Shown here one piece after another: positions 19,224 through 28,302 of a stretch of 64,000 nucleotides of DNA. The number at the start of each line of letters is the position of its first letter. Within the stretch, counting starts at the first letter, position 1. Both the position numbers and the translations under genes were made by a program. The notes under the pieces are model-generated. The model did no database searches. It worked only from the letters and a program-made list of their open reading frames with translations, and was not told the origin of the DNA. This DNA is from Paenibacillus tarimensis (GTDB lineage: Bacteria > Bacillota > Bacilli > Paenibacillales > Paenibacillaceae), in NCBI RefSeq assembly GCF_021532315.1, contig NZ_JAKGAO010000025.1, forward strand, positions 62,001-126,000. The letters are read 5' to 3'.

Positions 19224-19757
19224 TTACCAGAATTGATGATGGCCGACGGACACGAAGTCCGCGTTATTATCCAGTGCTTCCTGAATCTCTTCCTCATAGC
19301 GGATCAGACCGCCGACGATCAAGGGCTGGCTGACCTTGCCTTTGACCTCTCTAATAATCCGCGGCATCAGGCCGGGCATAAGCTCCACTTCATCGGGCTT
19401 GCTTGTATGAATCATCCGGATTGCCGTCTCCACGGCTGCCGTATCAATCGCGAACACGCGCTGAATGCTGCGAATTCCCGCATGGCGTGCTGCTGCAACT
19501 GCGTTGCTCTTCGTCGTCACAATACCGTCCACCTTGAACGTCTGCGCCATGTACTGAATGGCGGATGTATCGCGGCCGAGACCGTTTACCATTTCCATAT
19601 GCACATAAACCTGCTTGTCTGCTTCATGCAGCTGCTTCACGATGGACGCCAGCGTTGTAATGTCCCCGGTCATCAGGTTGACCCGCCGGACGCTGCTTGC
19701 CAGCACCTTCTCGATCTGCTCCACTCTTGTAATTGAAGCGATGATCCTCTCTTTCAT
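19224..19757 (-). CDS. glpP: glycerol-3-phosphate responsive antiterminator GlpP
   Basis: GlpP binds leader mRNAs of glycerol genes when glycerol 3-phosphate is present and prevents early termination. The 177-aa protein is full length for the family and keeps its pattern: VNLMTGDI, HMEMVNGLGRD, DGIVTTKSN, QRVFAIDT, ELMPGLMPRII, LIVGGLIRYEEEI and the C-terminal VSVGHHQFW. The start at 19757 follows GGAAGG; an upstream in-frame codon lacks an RBS. It is the last gene of an ABC importer operon whose own leader has a terminator, so it probably controls its own expression. Confidence 0.93.
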   Translation of the reverse strand: MKERIIASITRVEQIEKVLASSVRRVNLMTGDITTLASIVKQLHEADKQVYVHMEMVNGLGRDTSAIQYMAQTFKVDGIVTTKSNAVAAARHAGIRSIQRVFAIDTAAVETAIRMIHTSKPDEVELMPGLMPRIIREVKGKVSQPLIVGGLIRYEEEIQEALDNNADFVSVGHHQFW

Positions 19758-19790
19758 CCTGCACCTGCCTTCCTTGTTCCGCATGACTGT

Positions 19791-20594
19791 CTACTTAATG
19801 CCCGAATGGATGAAGCTGTTCATGAACTGCCGTTGGAAGAGCATGTACGCAATAATCAGCGGTATGATGACGATGATCGTCGCCGCGGTCACTTCACTCC
19901 ACTGCGCTCCCGTCTCGAACGACTGCGCAAAGATCGCCAGTCCAACCGTCAGCAGACGATTTTCCACCGAGTTCGTCACGATAAGCGGCCAGAGGAAGTT
20001 GTTCCAGTGGTAGCTGACCGACACAACGCCGAAGGATATGTAGGCCGGACGCGAAAGCGGGACATAAATTTTCCATAGAATCTGCCACAGACTACATCCT
20101 TCCATCCGTGCCGCCTCATCCAGCTCGTAGGGCAGTGTCTTGAACATCTGACGGAGCAGGAACACGCCGAAGGCGGAGGCCAGGTACGGCATCATGATGC
20201 CTAGCTTCGTATCGAGCAGCGACAGATCGCGGAGGGTCGTATAGTTTGGGAAAATCAAAATATCCGCCGGAATCATAATCTGGGCCAGGAACAGAACAAA
20301 GACAAGCTGCTTACCCCAGAAGTCAATCCGCGCGAAGGCGAACGCCGCCATAGTGGCCGTCAGGAACTGCACAGTGAAGATTCCCACTACCACGAGCAGC
20401 GTGTTCAGGTAATAGGTCGAGAATGGTGCGCCCTGCCAGACATGGCTGAAGTTCGCGAGTGTAAAATCAAACGTGATCGAAGGCGACAGCGCCAGCTTCT
20501 TCGGTCGGAATGCGGTCCAGAATGTCCATACGAGGGGGATAAGCCAGATGATGGCCATCGCATACATCAGGGTGTAGCTGATTTTCTTCGTCAT
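19791..20594 (-). CDS. carbohydrate ABC transporter permease (MalG/UgpE type)
   Basis: A 267-aa membrane subunit of a CUT1 ABC importer with six helices and the EAA loop (DEAARMEGCSLWQILWKIYVPLSRP) that contacts the ATPase. The start at 20594 follows AGGAGGAG and leaves a 13-bp gap to the upstream permease. Together with the other permease, the binding protein and GlpP it probably imports glycerol 3-phosphate or glycerophosphodiesters. No ATPase is encoded here; such systems often share MsmK/UgpC-type ATPases. Confidence 0.9.
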   Translation of the reverse strand: MTKKISYTLMYAMAIIWLIPLVWTFWTAFRPKKLALSPSITFDFTLANFSHVWQGAPFSTYYLNTLLVVVGIFTVQFLTATMAAFAFARIDFWGKQLVFVLFLAQIMIPADILIFPNYTTLRDLSLLDTKLGIMMPYLASAFGVFLLRQMFKTLPYELDEAARMEGCSLWQILWKIYVPLSRPAYISFGVVSVSYHWNNFLWPLIVTNSVENRLLTVGLAIFAQSFETGAQWSEVTAATIIVIIPLIIAYMLFQRQFMNSFIHSGIK

Positions 20595-20607
20595 GTATGG
20601 ACTCCTC

Positions 20608-21498
20608 CTAGCGGTAATGGATCTTCCGGTCCAGTCCGAAGAACTGAATGGCGGCAATCAGCAGCAGCAGCGCAATCATGACGGTGGTCAGCGCGGATGC
20701 CATGCCTTGATCCCAGAATTTAAAAGCCATCTCATATACATAGTACAGCAGCAGGTTACTGGCATTGTCAGGCCCGCCCTTGGTCATAATCCAGAGATGG
20801 TCAACCAGCTTGAATGAATTGGTCAGTGCGATGATTGAGACGAACAGCGTCGTCGGCATCAAGAGCGGGAACGTGATCCGCCAGAACACCTTCCACTTGG
20901 GTACGCCGTCCACTTCGGCAGACTCATACATTTCCTGAGAAATATTTTGCAGTCCGGCCAGGTAGAACAGCATGAAATAACCGGCTTCCTTCCATACCAC
21001 CATGATGATCATGGCGATCATGACAAGGCTCTGCGTGCCCAGCCAGTTAATATCCCCCACGCCAAAGTTTGCGAGGAAACGGCTCAGCATACCGTAGCCC
21101 GGCGTGTAGATAAACAGCCAGATGTTGCCAATCGCAATCATCGGAATCAGCGTCGGGTAGAAGAATGCTGTCCGCACCAATCCTTTGGCCCTGACAATCT
21201 TGTTGGCGAACACTGCCATCAAGAGCGCCAGCAGTATACTTGTCGGCACAGTCCCGACCGCAAACCAGATGTTATTCGTGAATACTTTCCAGAACACGTC
21301 ATCTTCCATCATTCCCTTGTAATTGTCCAAGCCTATGTAGATGGGCTGGGGCGTGCTCAAGTCAGCCATGTAGAAGCTGGTCTTGAGCGCCCCGGCCACG
21401 GGGTAGAAGGTGAACAGAATGAGAAAGATGAGGGAGGGAAAGAGCAGCATCCAAGCGAATGCGTTCATCTTCAATTTGTTGCGTCTAGCTGTCTTCAC
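20608..21498 (-). CDS. carbohydrate ABC transporter permease (MalF/UgpA type)
   Basis: A 296-aa CUT1 permease with six helices and the EAA loop ESAEVDGVPKWKVFWRITFPL. It pairs with the permease encoded 13 bp downstream. The N-terminal MKTARRNKLKMNAFAWMLLFPSL is a typical cytosolic start. Its place between the binding protein and the second permease is the usual CUT1 gene order. Confidence 0.9.
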   Translation of the reverse strand: MKTARRNKLKMNAFAWMLLFPSLIFLILFTFYPVAGALKTSFYMADLSTPQPIYIGLDNYKGMMEDDVFWKVFTNNIWFAVGTVPTSILLALLMAVFANKIVRAKGLVRTAFFYPTLIPMIAIGNIWLFIYTPGYGMLSRFLANFGVGDINWLGTQSLVMIAMIIMVVWKEAGYFMLFYLAGLQNISQEMYESAEVDGVPKWKVFWRITFPLLMPTTLFVSIIALTNSFKLVDHLWIMTKGGPDNASNLLLYYVYEMAFKFWDQGMASALTTVMIALLLLIAAIQFFGLDRKIHYR

Positions 21499-21522
21499 AA
21501 GCAGCCCCCCTCAAATTCGTCC

Positions 21523-22878
21523 TTACTTGTTAAATGGCGCGAGCACCTTGTCCGCTTCTTCCTGCGCCTTTTGCAGGGCAGCAGCCGGATCAGCGCCGCC
21601 GGTCAGCACCGATTGCAGGCTGTCATTGAACGCCTTCACGACCTTGCCGTTGTTATGGGTGGACAGCTCGGCCGATGCGTACTGCAGCTGGTCGCGGGCA
21701 ACAAGCGCCTGCGGGAACTCTGCGGTGTAAGCCTTCATTTTCTCCGTCTCATATGCGGATTCACGCGGTGCAACATAGCCCGTATCAATACTCCACTGCG
21801 CCATACGCTCCGGCTCGGTCATGAACTTAATGAACTTCCATGCCGCCTGCTGCTTCGCTTCGCTCGTACCCTTAAAGATGTAGAAGTTGCCGCCGCCGGT
21901 TGGTGTACCGTGCTGCTTGCTCGCCGGCAGAATGCTCACGCCGAAATCGAACTGCGCGTTGTTCTTGACGTTAGTCAGGTTGCCTGTCGTGTGGTACATC
22001 ATAGCCGTCTTGCCTTCGATGAAGTCGGATGGAACAGTAGCCCATTCGATCGAGCCCTCCGGCATCGCCTTGTGCACAGCGGACAGGTCACGCCAGAATG
22101 TAAGAGCTTCGACGTTCTCCGGCGTATTGAAGAATACCTGCTTGCCGTCGTCAGACATCAGGTTCTTGCCGTTCTGCAAGGCGAAGGTCTGGAACATCCA
22201 GTATTGGAAGCCGGTTGTCGGAATCTCAAGACCCCACTGGCCGTCCTTCGTCAGCTTCTTCGCATAGTCAGCCAGCTCATCCCAGGTTTGTGGCGCCTTC
22301 TCCGGATCCAGTCCAGCCGCCTTAAAGGCCTCCTTGTTGTAGTAGAGAACGATCGTGCTGCGCTGGAACGGAATCCCCCATGTCTGGCCGCCCGTCTGGG
22401 AATTGGCCATGAAGCCAGGGTAGAAGTCATTAATATATTCGTCGCCGCCGTCTGCAGCGATCATGTCGTCAAGCGGAACGATTGCGTCCATGTCCAGCAG
22501 CGTGTACAGCTCCGTGCTCAGCAGAACCGCTACATCCGGCGGCGTCTTGCCTTGTACGGAAGCCTGTGTCTTAATCATCGTATCGTCGTAGCTGCCGGTG
22601 TAGACAGGCTTGACTGTGATGTTCGGATTTTCCTTCGTAAAATCAGCCGCCATCTGCTCAATAATCTGTGTCAGCGGGCCGCCAACGGCCACAGGGTAGT
22701 AGAATGTCAGCTCCACCTTCTCGTCCGTGCTTGCCGCTCCGCCGTTCTCGGCAGCCGCTGGCTCGTTCGAGGCTGGTGCCGCACTGCCCCCATTATTCGC
22801 CGTGTTCGAGGAACAGCCCGCCATGATCATGATGCTTGCGAGTACTAACAGAATCGCCTTCATTTTTGAACGCATGTT
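21523..22878 (-). CDS. ABC transporter substrate-binding lipoprotein (UgpB-like)
   Basis: A 451-aa lipoprotein that delivers substrate to the two permeases. The signal ends in the lipobox IMAGC, followed by a Ser/Asn/Gly-rich linker. The mature part has the family 1 solute-binding pattern (TFYYPVAVGGPLTQIIEQM, YNKEAFKAAGLDPEKAPQTW, FIKGTS-type segments). The start at 22878 follows GGAGAG. The protein resembles UgpB-type binders of glycerol 3-phosphate, and the glpP gene in the same operon supports that. An attenuator lies in its 5' leader. Confidence 0.88.
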   Translation of the reverse strand, partial: NMRSKMKAILLVLASIMIMAGCSSNTANNGGSAAPASNEPAAAENGGAASTDEKVELTFYYPVAVGGPLTQIIEQMAADFTKENPNITVKPVYTGSYDDTMIKTQASVQGKTPPDVAVLLSTELYTLLDMDAIVPLDDMIAADGGDEYINDFYPGFMANSQTGGQTWGIPFQRSTIVLYYNKEAFKAAGLDPEKAPQTWDELADYAKKLTKDGQWGLEIPTTGFQYWMFQTFALQNGKNLMSDDGKQVFFNTPENVEALTFWRDLSAVHKAMPEGSIEWATVPSDFIEGKTAMMYHTTGNLTNVKNNAQFDFGVSILPASKQHGTPTGGGNFYIFKGTSEAKQQAAWKFIKFMTEPERMAQWSIDTGYVAPRESAYETEKMKAYTAEFPQALVARDQLQYASAELSTHNNGKVVKAFNDSLQSVLTGGADPAAALQKAQEEADKVLAPFNK

Positions 22879-23321
22879 TTCTCTACTCTCCTTTGGTTTG
22901 AATGTTACGAATGTATATAACACGGGTCCGTCCGGCCCGGCTGGCTACCGAAGCCCGGATACCCGGTGTTAACGCTGCTCGATTGACTCTGTCCCATGAA
23001 CATACTAGCGGCTTGTCCCAGCCTGCGCGCTGCGATGCTGCCCCTGCCCGTTACGAGTCCTAACTATAAAGGCTGTTTATCAGAACAGATGCGAGGAAAT
23101 GTTTACGTATTGTAAAAGTTCCGGGCCGTTGTGAAGGATGCAAAAGCGCACGCCAAAAACCCTGTTCGAAGAAGCCTCTAGCATGTCCGCGGACAAGCCA
23201 GGCTGTCATCAAACAGGGTTTTCTCATCATCTCAACCCGTACATTTGTATGCATCTGTTAAAGCCATTATAGGGTTGCAGCGTCAAGCCAGTATCAAGCA
23301 GATGTTATGGTTGTGTAAATA
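22879..23321 (-). promoter_or_regulatory. leader and promoter region of the importer-glpP operon
   Basis: This 443-bp gap holds a TATAAT (plus-strand ATTATA at 23266-23271) that could start a minus-strand transcript, the leader element at 23155-23239, and then about 250 nt of leader before the binding-protein start. The best -35 candidate (TTGATA, 23292-23297) is 20 nt away, longer than ideal. No gene is supported here. Confidence 0.55.
23155..23239 (-). promoter_or_regulatory. transcription attenuator with antiterminator hairpin, probable GlpP target
   Basis: In the minus-strand RNA, GGGTT (23234-23238) can pair with AACCC (23216-23220) around the loop GAGATGATGAGAA. The same AAAACCCTGTTTGA stretch (23209-23222) is also the 5' arm of a 14-bp stem with TCGAACAGGGTTTTT (23155-23168), a terminator ending in five T. 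The two structures exclude each other, as expected of an antitermination switch. A near-identical element precedes the gene at 25766. GlpP as the controlling protein is inferred from its gene being in this operon. Confidence 0.75.
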
Positions 23322-25766
23322 TTAATTCAGCCCGTAAGCCGCCCAACGATCGAGGTTGATCTTAACCATGCGGTCCATGATGTAGGCTGTGGTATAACGA
23401 TACTTGTTAGCACCCGATTCCAGCAGCACATACAGCTCACCATCCACCTCGGTAATACCCTCCGACATCGGTACGATGACCGCGCGGCTGTTCGTTTCCT
23501 TGGCAGACTGGCCGTCCAGGAACCATACCGGAACCTGGCTTCCGTTCAGCGTGACCGCTGTGTGCGGCGTCTCCTTCAGCGGATTGTCATAACGATACAA
23601 AATGCTGTCATTCGCCCGCCCATAGGATGTGCTGAGAATGATGCTGTCAGCTCCGACTGAAGCTCCCTGAACCTTCCCGCCAATTGACAGAATATAGTCC
23701 GGATTAGCACCTGCCGATGGCTCGTCCGTCACTGCATCCAGCTTGTACCCGAGCATCCAGGCATGGTTGGTGTTTCCGTCACGATTGCGCAGGTGATGCG
23801 ATGAATCGGTCGGGTAGCTCTTGGCTTCATAAAACTCACCCACCCACAGCACGCCATCCGAATAGGTGTTGAACGCCGCCTCTACCGGAACCGGGAAGCG
23901 TCCCGCAAACCGGACATTCTCCCCATCAGCCGACTGCACGATTTCATCCAGCTTCATCTTATACAGGAACTGCTCCGAGCCAATCCATACATGCTCGCGG
24001 CTGACGGCTACACCTCCGGCATGGCCGGTATACGGCGAACCGTCTTCATTGTACAGATGAACCGACTTTATATGGGAACCGTCGGCAGCACGGATGACCG
24101 AAAGCGTGCCCGGTCTCCCATCATCCAAGTAGCTGACCATCATCAGCCAGCCCCGCTCCGCATCATAGGCAAGTCCCTGCGGTACGATATCCTCGGCAAG
24201 CCCGGGGATAACCGGCCCCACCTCACTAATGTCCCAGAGCATCTCATATTCCGCTGCGTAAGGGTTTACCGCCCTCTCCTGCTGCGTAATCGTCTGGTGG
24301 GCAGGCACCGCACGGGCAGCTGCCGATTTCCCCGACTCGTTCCCGGATGTATCCGCCGCGGAAACCTCAAACCCGTAACTTACCCCGCCGGTCAGACCGT
24401 AAACCGTGAACTGCTGCTTCGCAGCCGGGACCGTATATTCCAGCTTCCCGTCTCGGTAAATATGATAAGCCCAGATATCGGCTTCACCGCCGGATGTCCA
24501 TTCGAGATTCACCCTGCCGGCTCCTGCCTGAGCCGAAAGCACAGGTTCCTGCGGAGCCTGCTCGTCAAGCTGCCGTTTCGGCGGCGTCTGCTCCTCCAGC
24601 GCCCAGCCCGGTGTAGGCTTCTCTCCAGCTCTCAGCAGTCTCATCTCACGGGTGCCGTCCGTCGGATAGCCGTAGACAATGGATTTTCCATCCGTCACTT
24701 CAGCGCCTGTATAACGAGCCTTAGCCGCTTCTGCTCCGCTTGGGTCATATACCGTTACCGACTGTATGCTGCTGTTCACAAGCCCTCCAATATCGTCCAG
24801 CTTCATCACCCGGTCTTCCGTTATATACTTGCTCGCGTAGGAAGCGTAATAATAGCTGTTAAAGCCCTCCAGCGTAAGAGAAGCGATCTCCGCTCTTCTG
24901 GTCCAGAATACAACCGTGCTATGTGGCGCCACCTTGAACGCCTCGGTTATGGTCTTATTCCAGCTGCCTGAGGCGATACGGTATCCTTTTAAATTCACTT
25001 CATACGGACTGGCGTTATACAGCTCAATAAATTCGAAGGCATCAAAGCCGGCATAATTGGCTGTATTGGGAATAAGCTCCGTAATCACTAGATCGGCTGG
25101 TACAGACGGAACAACCAGCTGCTCAGACACCAGGGAACCAGGGGTTGGCATTTGGTTGTTCCGCAGCTTGACAGCCTGAGCGGAACCGCCAGCGGCACTG
25201 TAGATAACACTGCGGCCGGTAATACCGTCTACTGCACCATCATTGATCATTGCCCAGTTGATCAGCGCTCCGCTTGATCCGGCGATGCCCACCTTGCGGA
25301 GCAAGCTGTCGTGCAGCCCCTGTGCGGACGTTGTAAGCTTGACCTCATACGCCTGCTCCTGGCGGAGGCTGGTGCCATAGGCTGCATTGAAATCCGTCAG
25401 CGGCACATTCGGATAATCATACTTTTTGAGCCACAGAACTAGCAAACCCTTCGCCTGAATGGTTGTATCTCTAATCGTCCATCGATTGGCCGGACGTTCC
25501 ATATTACTTGTGAAATACTGCAGCTGATAGCCGTCCAAGCTTATGGGCTGACTGGTTGTATTGTAAATCTCCACATACTCATAAGGCTGTCCCTGTCCGT
25601 CTGACTTTGGCACAATCTCCGTGATGACAAGCGGCGGTGCATCAGCTGCCTCGGCGGCGGAAGCACCGTCTGCTGCCCCTTGCGGAATGAGCTGAGTCAC
25701 AAGCAGCGTCAGCACGACTGCCCATACCGACATTTTTCTCCACAGCTTACTTACATTCCTTGTCAT
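23322..25766 (-). CDS. large secreted protein with two lamin-tail domains, Fn3 domain and a C-terminal propeller-like domain
   Basis: An 814-aa exported protein. The start at 25766 follows GAGGGGAAGGG and gives a signal peptide ending near QGAADGASA. Two lamin-tail domains follow (PPLVITEIVPKSDG..YEYVEIYN and ADLVITELIPNTANYAGFDAFEFIELYN), then a fibronectin type III domain (PQEPVLSAQAGAGRVNLEWT). The last ~290 residues (VPQGLAYDAERGWLMMVSYL, GHAGGVAVSREHVWIG) look like a beta-propeller. No catalytic motif is evident. Its leader carries the same attenuator as the importer-glpP operon, so a role in using a phosphodiester or cell-wall-derived glycerol phosphate is inferred. Confidence 0.82.
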   Translation of the reverse strand: MTRNVSKLWRKMSVWAVVLTLLVTQLIPQGAADGASAAEAADAPPLVITEIVPKSDGQGQPYEYVEIYNTTSQPISLDGYQLQYFTSNMERPANRWTIRDTTIQAKGLLVLWLKKYDYPNVPLTDFNAAYGTSLRQEQAYEVKLTTSAQGLHDSLLRKVGIAGSSGALINWAMINDGAVDGITGRSVIYSAAGGSAQAVKLRNNQMPTPGSLVSEQLVVPSVPADLVITELIPNTANYAGFDAFEFIELYNASPYEVNLKGYRIASGSWNKTITEAFKVAPHSTVVFWTRRAEIASLTLEGFNSYYYASYASKYITEDRVMKLDDIGGLVNSSIQSVTVYDPSGAEAAKARYTGAEVTDGKSIVYGYPTDGTREMRLLRAGEKPTPGWALEEQTPPKRQLDEQAPQEPVLSAQAGAGRVNLEWTSGGEADIWAYHIYRDGKLEYTVPAAKQQFTVYGLTGGVSYGFEVSAADTSGNESGKSAAARAVPAHQTITQQERAVNPYAAEYEMLWDISEVGPVIPGLAEDIVPQGLAYDAERGWLMMVSYLDDGRPGTLSVIRAADGSHIKSVHLYNEDGSPYTGHAGGVAVSREHVWIGSEQFLYKMKLDEIVQSADGENVRFAGRFPVPVEAAFNTYSDGVLWVGEFYEAKSYPTDSSHHLRNRDGNTNHAWMLGYKLDAVTDEPSAGANPDYILSIGGKVQGASVGADSIILSTSYGRANDSILYRYDNPLKETPHTAVTLNGSQVPVWFLDGQSAKETNSRAVIVPMSEGITEVDGELYVLLESGANKYRYTTAYIMDRMVKINLDRWAAYGLN

Positions 25767-25824
25767 TAAATCCCTTCCCCTCTTGTACAAAATCAACTGA
25801 GGGAACTTCCCCGGGGCTCGGGCA

Positions 25825-25905
25825 CAAAAAAGAGAAAACCGCTGTCTGGCCGGAGAGCTCAACGCTCAATCGGTTCAAACAGGGTTTTCTCATCGTCTCA
25901 ACCCG
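25825..25905 (-). promoter_or_regulatory. transcription attenuator, second copy of the probable GlpP target
   Basis: The minus-strand RNA carries GGGTT (25900-25904) and AACCC (25882-25886) around the loop GAGACGATGAGAA, then GAGAAAACC pairing with GGTTTTCTC followed by TTTTTT (25825-25830). As in the copy at 23155-23239, the terminator 5' arm overlaps the small upstream hairpin. About 30 bases of the 5' part are nearly identical between the two copies. A TATACT lies about 25 nt upstream of the element. Confidence 0.75.
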
Positions 25906-26059
25906 GGTTCCTTCAGTTGTTACTGCAAGTATAGGGAGGAAAGATCATCGCACCGTTAATAAGAGATTTAGATTGTGTTAATTCAGTAAGATATCACCAG
26001 GCGATCCTTCCATTATGATGTAAACGGCATGCCTGCAGCTTCAGTAATGCCTTCCTCAC

Positions 26060-27403
26060 TTACCCAGCCTGCCGGTTAAAAAATAACATGATTTCGAATG
26101 TTTTGCCGCTGCCATCCTCACGGAGGTTAAGTGTACCGCCATGACGCTCCACAGCCCTGCGGGCTATGGCCAGTCCAAGCCCGGTACCCTCGCCGCTTTT
26201 CCTGACCTTATCTCCGCGCATGAATGGCTGAAACAGCTCCGCCTTAACCTCATCTGGAATTTTAACGCCATTATCCTTAACTTGAATACTGGCCCAGTTG
26301 GCTGTCAACTCGAGCACTAGCCCCGCTTCTGTCCCCGGTTCATTATGCTTAAGGGCATTGGACAGCAGATTAGCAACCGCACGGTACAACAGCTTGCGGT
26401 CCATACGGACAACTACTTTGGACTCCGGAATGTTAACCGACAGCATGATCCCTTTGCGCTCGAACTGGTCGTAATATTCGATTGCAGTCTGGCGCAGCAG
26501 CTCCGCCAGATCCACCTCTTCCGGCGCGTACGGATAGTCCGGGCTGTCCAGTATAGCAAGCTGAAACATATCCTCAATTAAGGAGGTGACAATGCCCGCT
26601 TTACTAACGATAATATCAAGATACTGCTGCCTCTTCTCCGGCGTATCGGCCATCTCCAGCTGAAGCGCCTTGGCATACCCCTGGATATTGGTAATCGGCG
26701 TCTTCAGGTCATGGGACAGATCCAGCAGCATCCGCTGCCTGCTCTGCTCCAGCTCCCGCTTCTCCCGCTCTGTCCGCTCCAGATTGATGCTCATCTCGTT
26801 CAGGTGCTCCTGAATCTGCATGAGTTCAGCATTAGCCTGAAATGACAGCCGCTCGCTGTAATGCCCGCTCCGTATCCGCCGGATCGCCTTCACCATCATC
26901 TCAAGCGGCCTGGTGATGCGTCTGGCCGTCCAGCGGCTGTAAATTACCACACACAGGGCAAACAGCAGCAGCAGCGGAAAATTAAGATGCAGCTGTGCAT
27001 AATTTGCCGCCGCAGGCATAACCGCGAGCAGCCGGTAGGACTCACCGTCTTCGCCTGTGAAGGAAGCGATCGTATGGCGGTACCCGGATTCATTGCCTTC
27101 CGATACCAGCTGAAGCAGCTCCTCTGGTGAATACGACTCCTGCCCTCCCGGCCGGCCTGCCGCCATGACACGCTGTCCGTCATGATTCAGAACCTCGACA
27201 CGGCCCCCGGCTGCTTCAATTGGACCAGCGCTTATCTGCCAGTAATCCGGCTGGACGAGTTCACCGGCTGTTAGCTCTGAAGCCCTTCCGATGACCAGCC
27301 ACTCCTGCATGTAATAGCTGAGCAGGCCGTTAATAATTCCTATGGTCAACCCGAAGAAGACAAAGGACTTGGTTAGGCTCGTAACAAGCTTCCGGCTAGA
27401 CAT
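26060..27403 (-). CDS. sensor histidine kinase
   Basis: A 447-aa membrane kinase. Two helices flank an extracytoplasmic sensor of about 120 residues. A HAMP domain follows, then the phosphorylation site LLDLSHDLKTPITNIQGYAKAL, and the ATP-binding domain with N (AVANLLSNALKHN), G1 (VKDNGVKIP) and G2 (GTGLGLAIA) boxes. The ATG at 27403 is chosen because it overlaps the response-regulator stop by 8 nt and follows TTGAGG. The signal sensed is unknown. Confidence 0.9.
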   Translation of the reverse strand: MSSRKLVTSLTKSFVFFGLTIGIINGLLSYYMQEWLVIGRASELTAGELVQPDYWQISAGPIEAAGGRVEVLNHDGQRVMAAGRPGGQESYSPEELLQLVSEGNESGYRHTIASFTGEDGESYRLLAVMPAAANYAQLHLNFPLLLLFALCVVIYSRWTARRITRPLEMMVKAIRRIRSGHYSERLSFQANAELMQIQEHLNEMSINLERTEREKRELEQSRQRMLLDLSHDLKTPITNIQGYAKALQLEMADTPEKRQQYLDIIVSKAGIVTSLIEDMFQLAILDSPDYPYAPEEVDLAELLRQTAIEYYDQFERKGIMLSVNIPESKVVVRMDRKLLYRAVANLLSNALKHNEPGTEAGLVLELTANWASIQVKDNGVKIPDEVKAELFQPFMRGDKVRKSGEGTGLGLAIARRAVERHGGTLNLREDGSGKTFEIMLFFNRQAG

Positions 27404-28130
27404 CAGATACCTCAAGCTCTGCCCTGGCCGCAAATTTATATCCTAGTCCCCGTACGGTCTTGATATAAGTCTGTTTGTTCTCATGTTCTTCGATCTTATC
27501 CCTTAACCGTGAAATCTGTACCATTACGGTATTGAAATCCTCCAGGTAAGGTTCGCCCCATACAAGCTCAAACAGCTGCTGCTTCGTAAATATACGTCCG
27601 GGAGACCGCATAAGCGTTTTCAGAAGCTTATATTCGAGAGAGGTCAGCGGGATAGTCTCTCCTCTGCGGATTAGTACGCAGGCTGCATGATCCAATACGA
27701 GCGGCCCGACCTCCGTCCGCTCCTCGTGCTGATCCGGCTGGTCCGTCTCCCCCCACCCGGCAAAATCATAGGCACGGCGCAGCTGTGCCTGCACACGCGC
27801 CACAACCTCAAGCGGGTTGAAGGGCTTGGCGATGAAGTCGTCCGCCCCCAGCTGAAGGCCTAATATTTTATCCGCATCATGATTCTTCGCCGAGATGACA
27901 ATAACCGGAACCTTCTGCTCTAATCTCAGCCGCTTTAACAGCTCCAGACCGTTAAGCCTCGGCATCATGATGTCGATAATTGCGAGCTGGACCAGCTGCT
28001 TGTTCAGCAGCTCCCAGGCCTCCTCTCCGTCATAAGCCGCAGCTATGTAGTAGCCCTCCTTTTCCAGAAAGAGCTTCAGCAGCTCCACAATCTCCCGTTC
28101 GTCGTCAGCAATCAAGATGGTTTTCTTCAT
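27396..28130 (-). CDS. OmpR-family response regulator
   Basis: A 244-aa regulator. The receiver domain has the acidic pocket ADDE, the phospho-accepting Asp in AIIDIMMPRLNG, and Lys in AKPFNPLEV. The C-terminal winged helix is of the OmpR/PhoB type (LTSLEYKLLKTLMRSPGRIF, TVMVQISRLRDKIE, IKTVRGLGYKF). It is cotranscribed with the histidine kinase. An in-frame GTG 6 nt upstream is an alternative start. It is divergent from the serine hydrolase gene at 28303, a possible target. Confidence 0.92.
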   Translation of the reverse strand: MKKTILIADDEREIVELLKLFLEKEGYYIAAAYDGEEAWELLNKQLVQLAIIDIMMPRLNGLELLKRLRLEQKVPVIVISAKNHDADKILGLQLGADDFIAKPFNPLEVVARVQAQLRRAYDFAGWGETDQPDQHEERTEVGPLVLDHAACVLIRRGETIPLTSLEYKLLKTLMRSPGRIFTKQQLFELVWGEPYLEDFNTVMVQISRLRDKIEEHENKQTYIKTVRGLGYKFAARAELEVSDV

Positions 28131-28302
28131 GCGCACCGCATCCTTTTCCGCTTGGTAAGTCTTCGAACATGATGTTTCTCGGACAAGCCCGGCAACTCCT
28201 GCAATGTAAGGTAATTTTAAGGCTGGAGGCAGTTAGATGTAAGGGTACGCTGCTATACTGACCAGTGTAAAGAGAGACTATCACGATAGGAGGCTTGCGA
28301 TT

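Noticed and set aside
20947-22848. Long 633-codon open frame on the plus strand
   Set aside because: It lies antisense to the permease and binding-protein genes, which have clear family motifs. Its product is rich in His, Arg and Gln with no recognisable domain.
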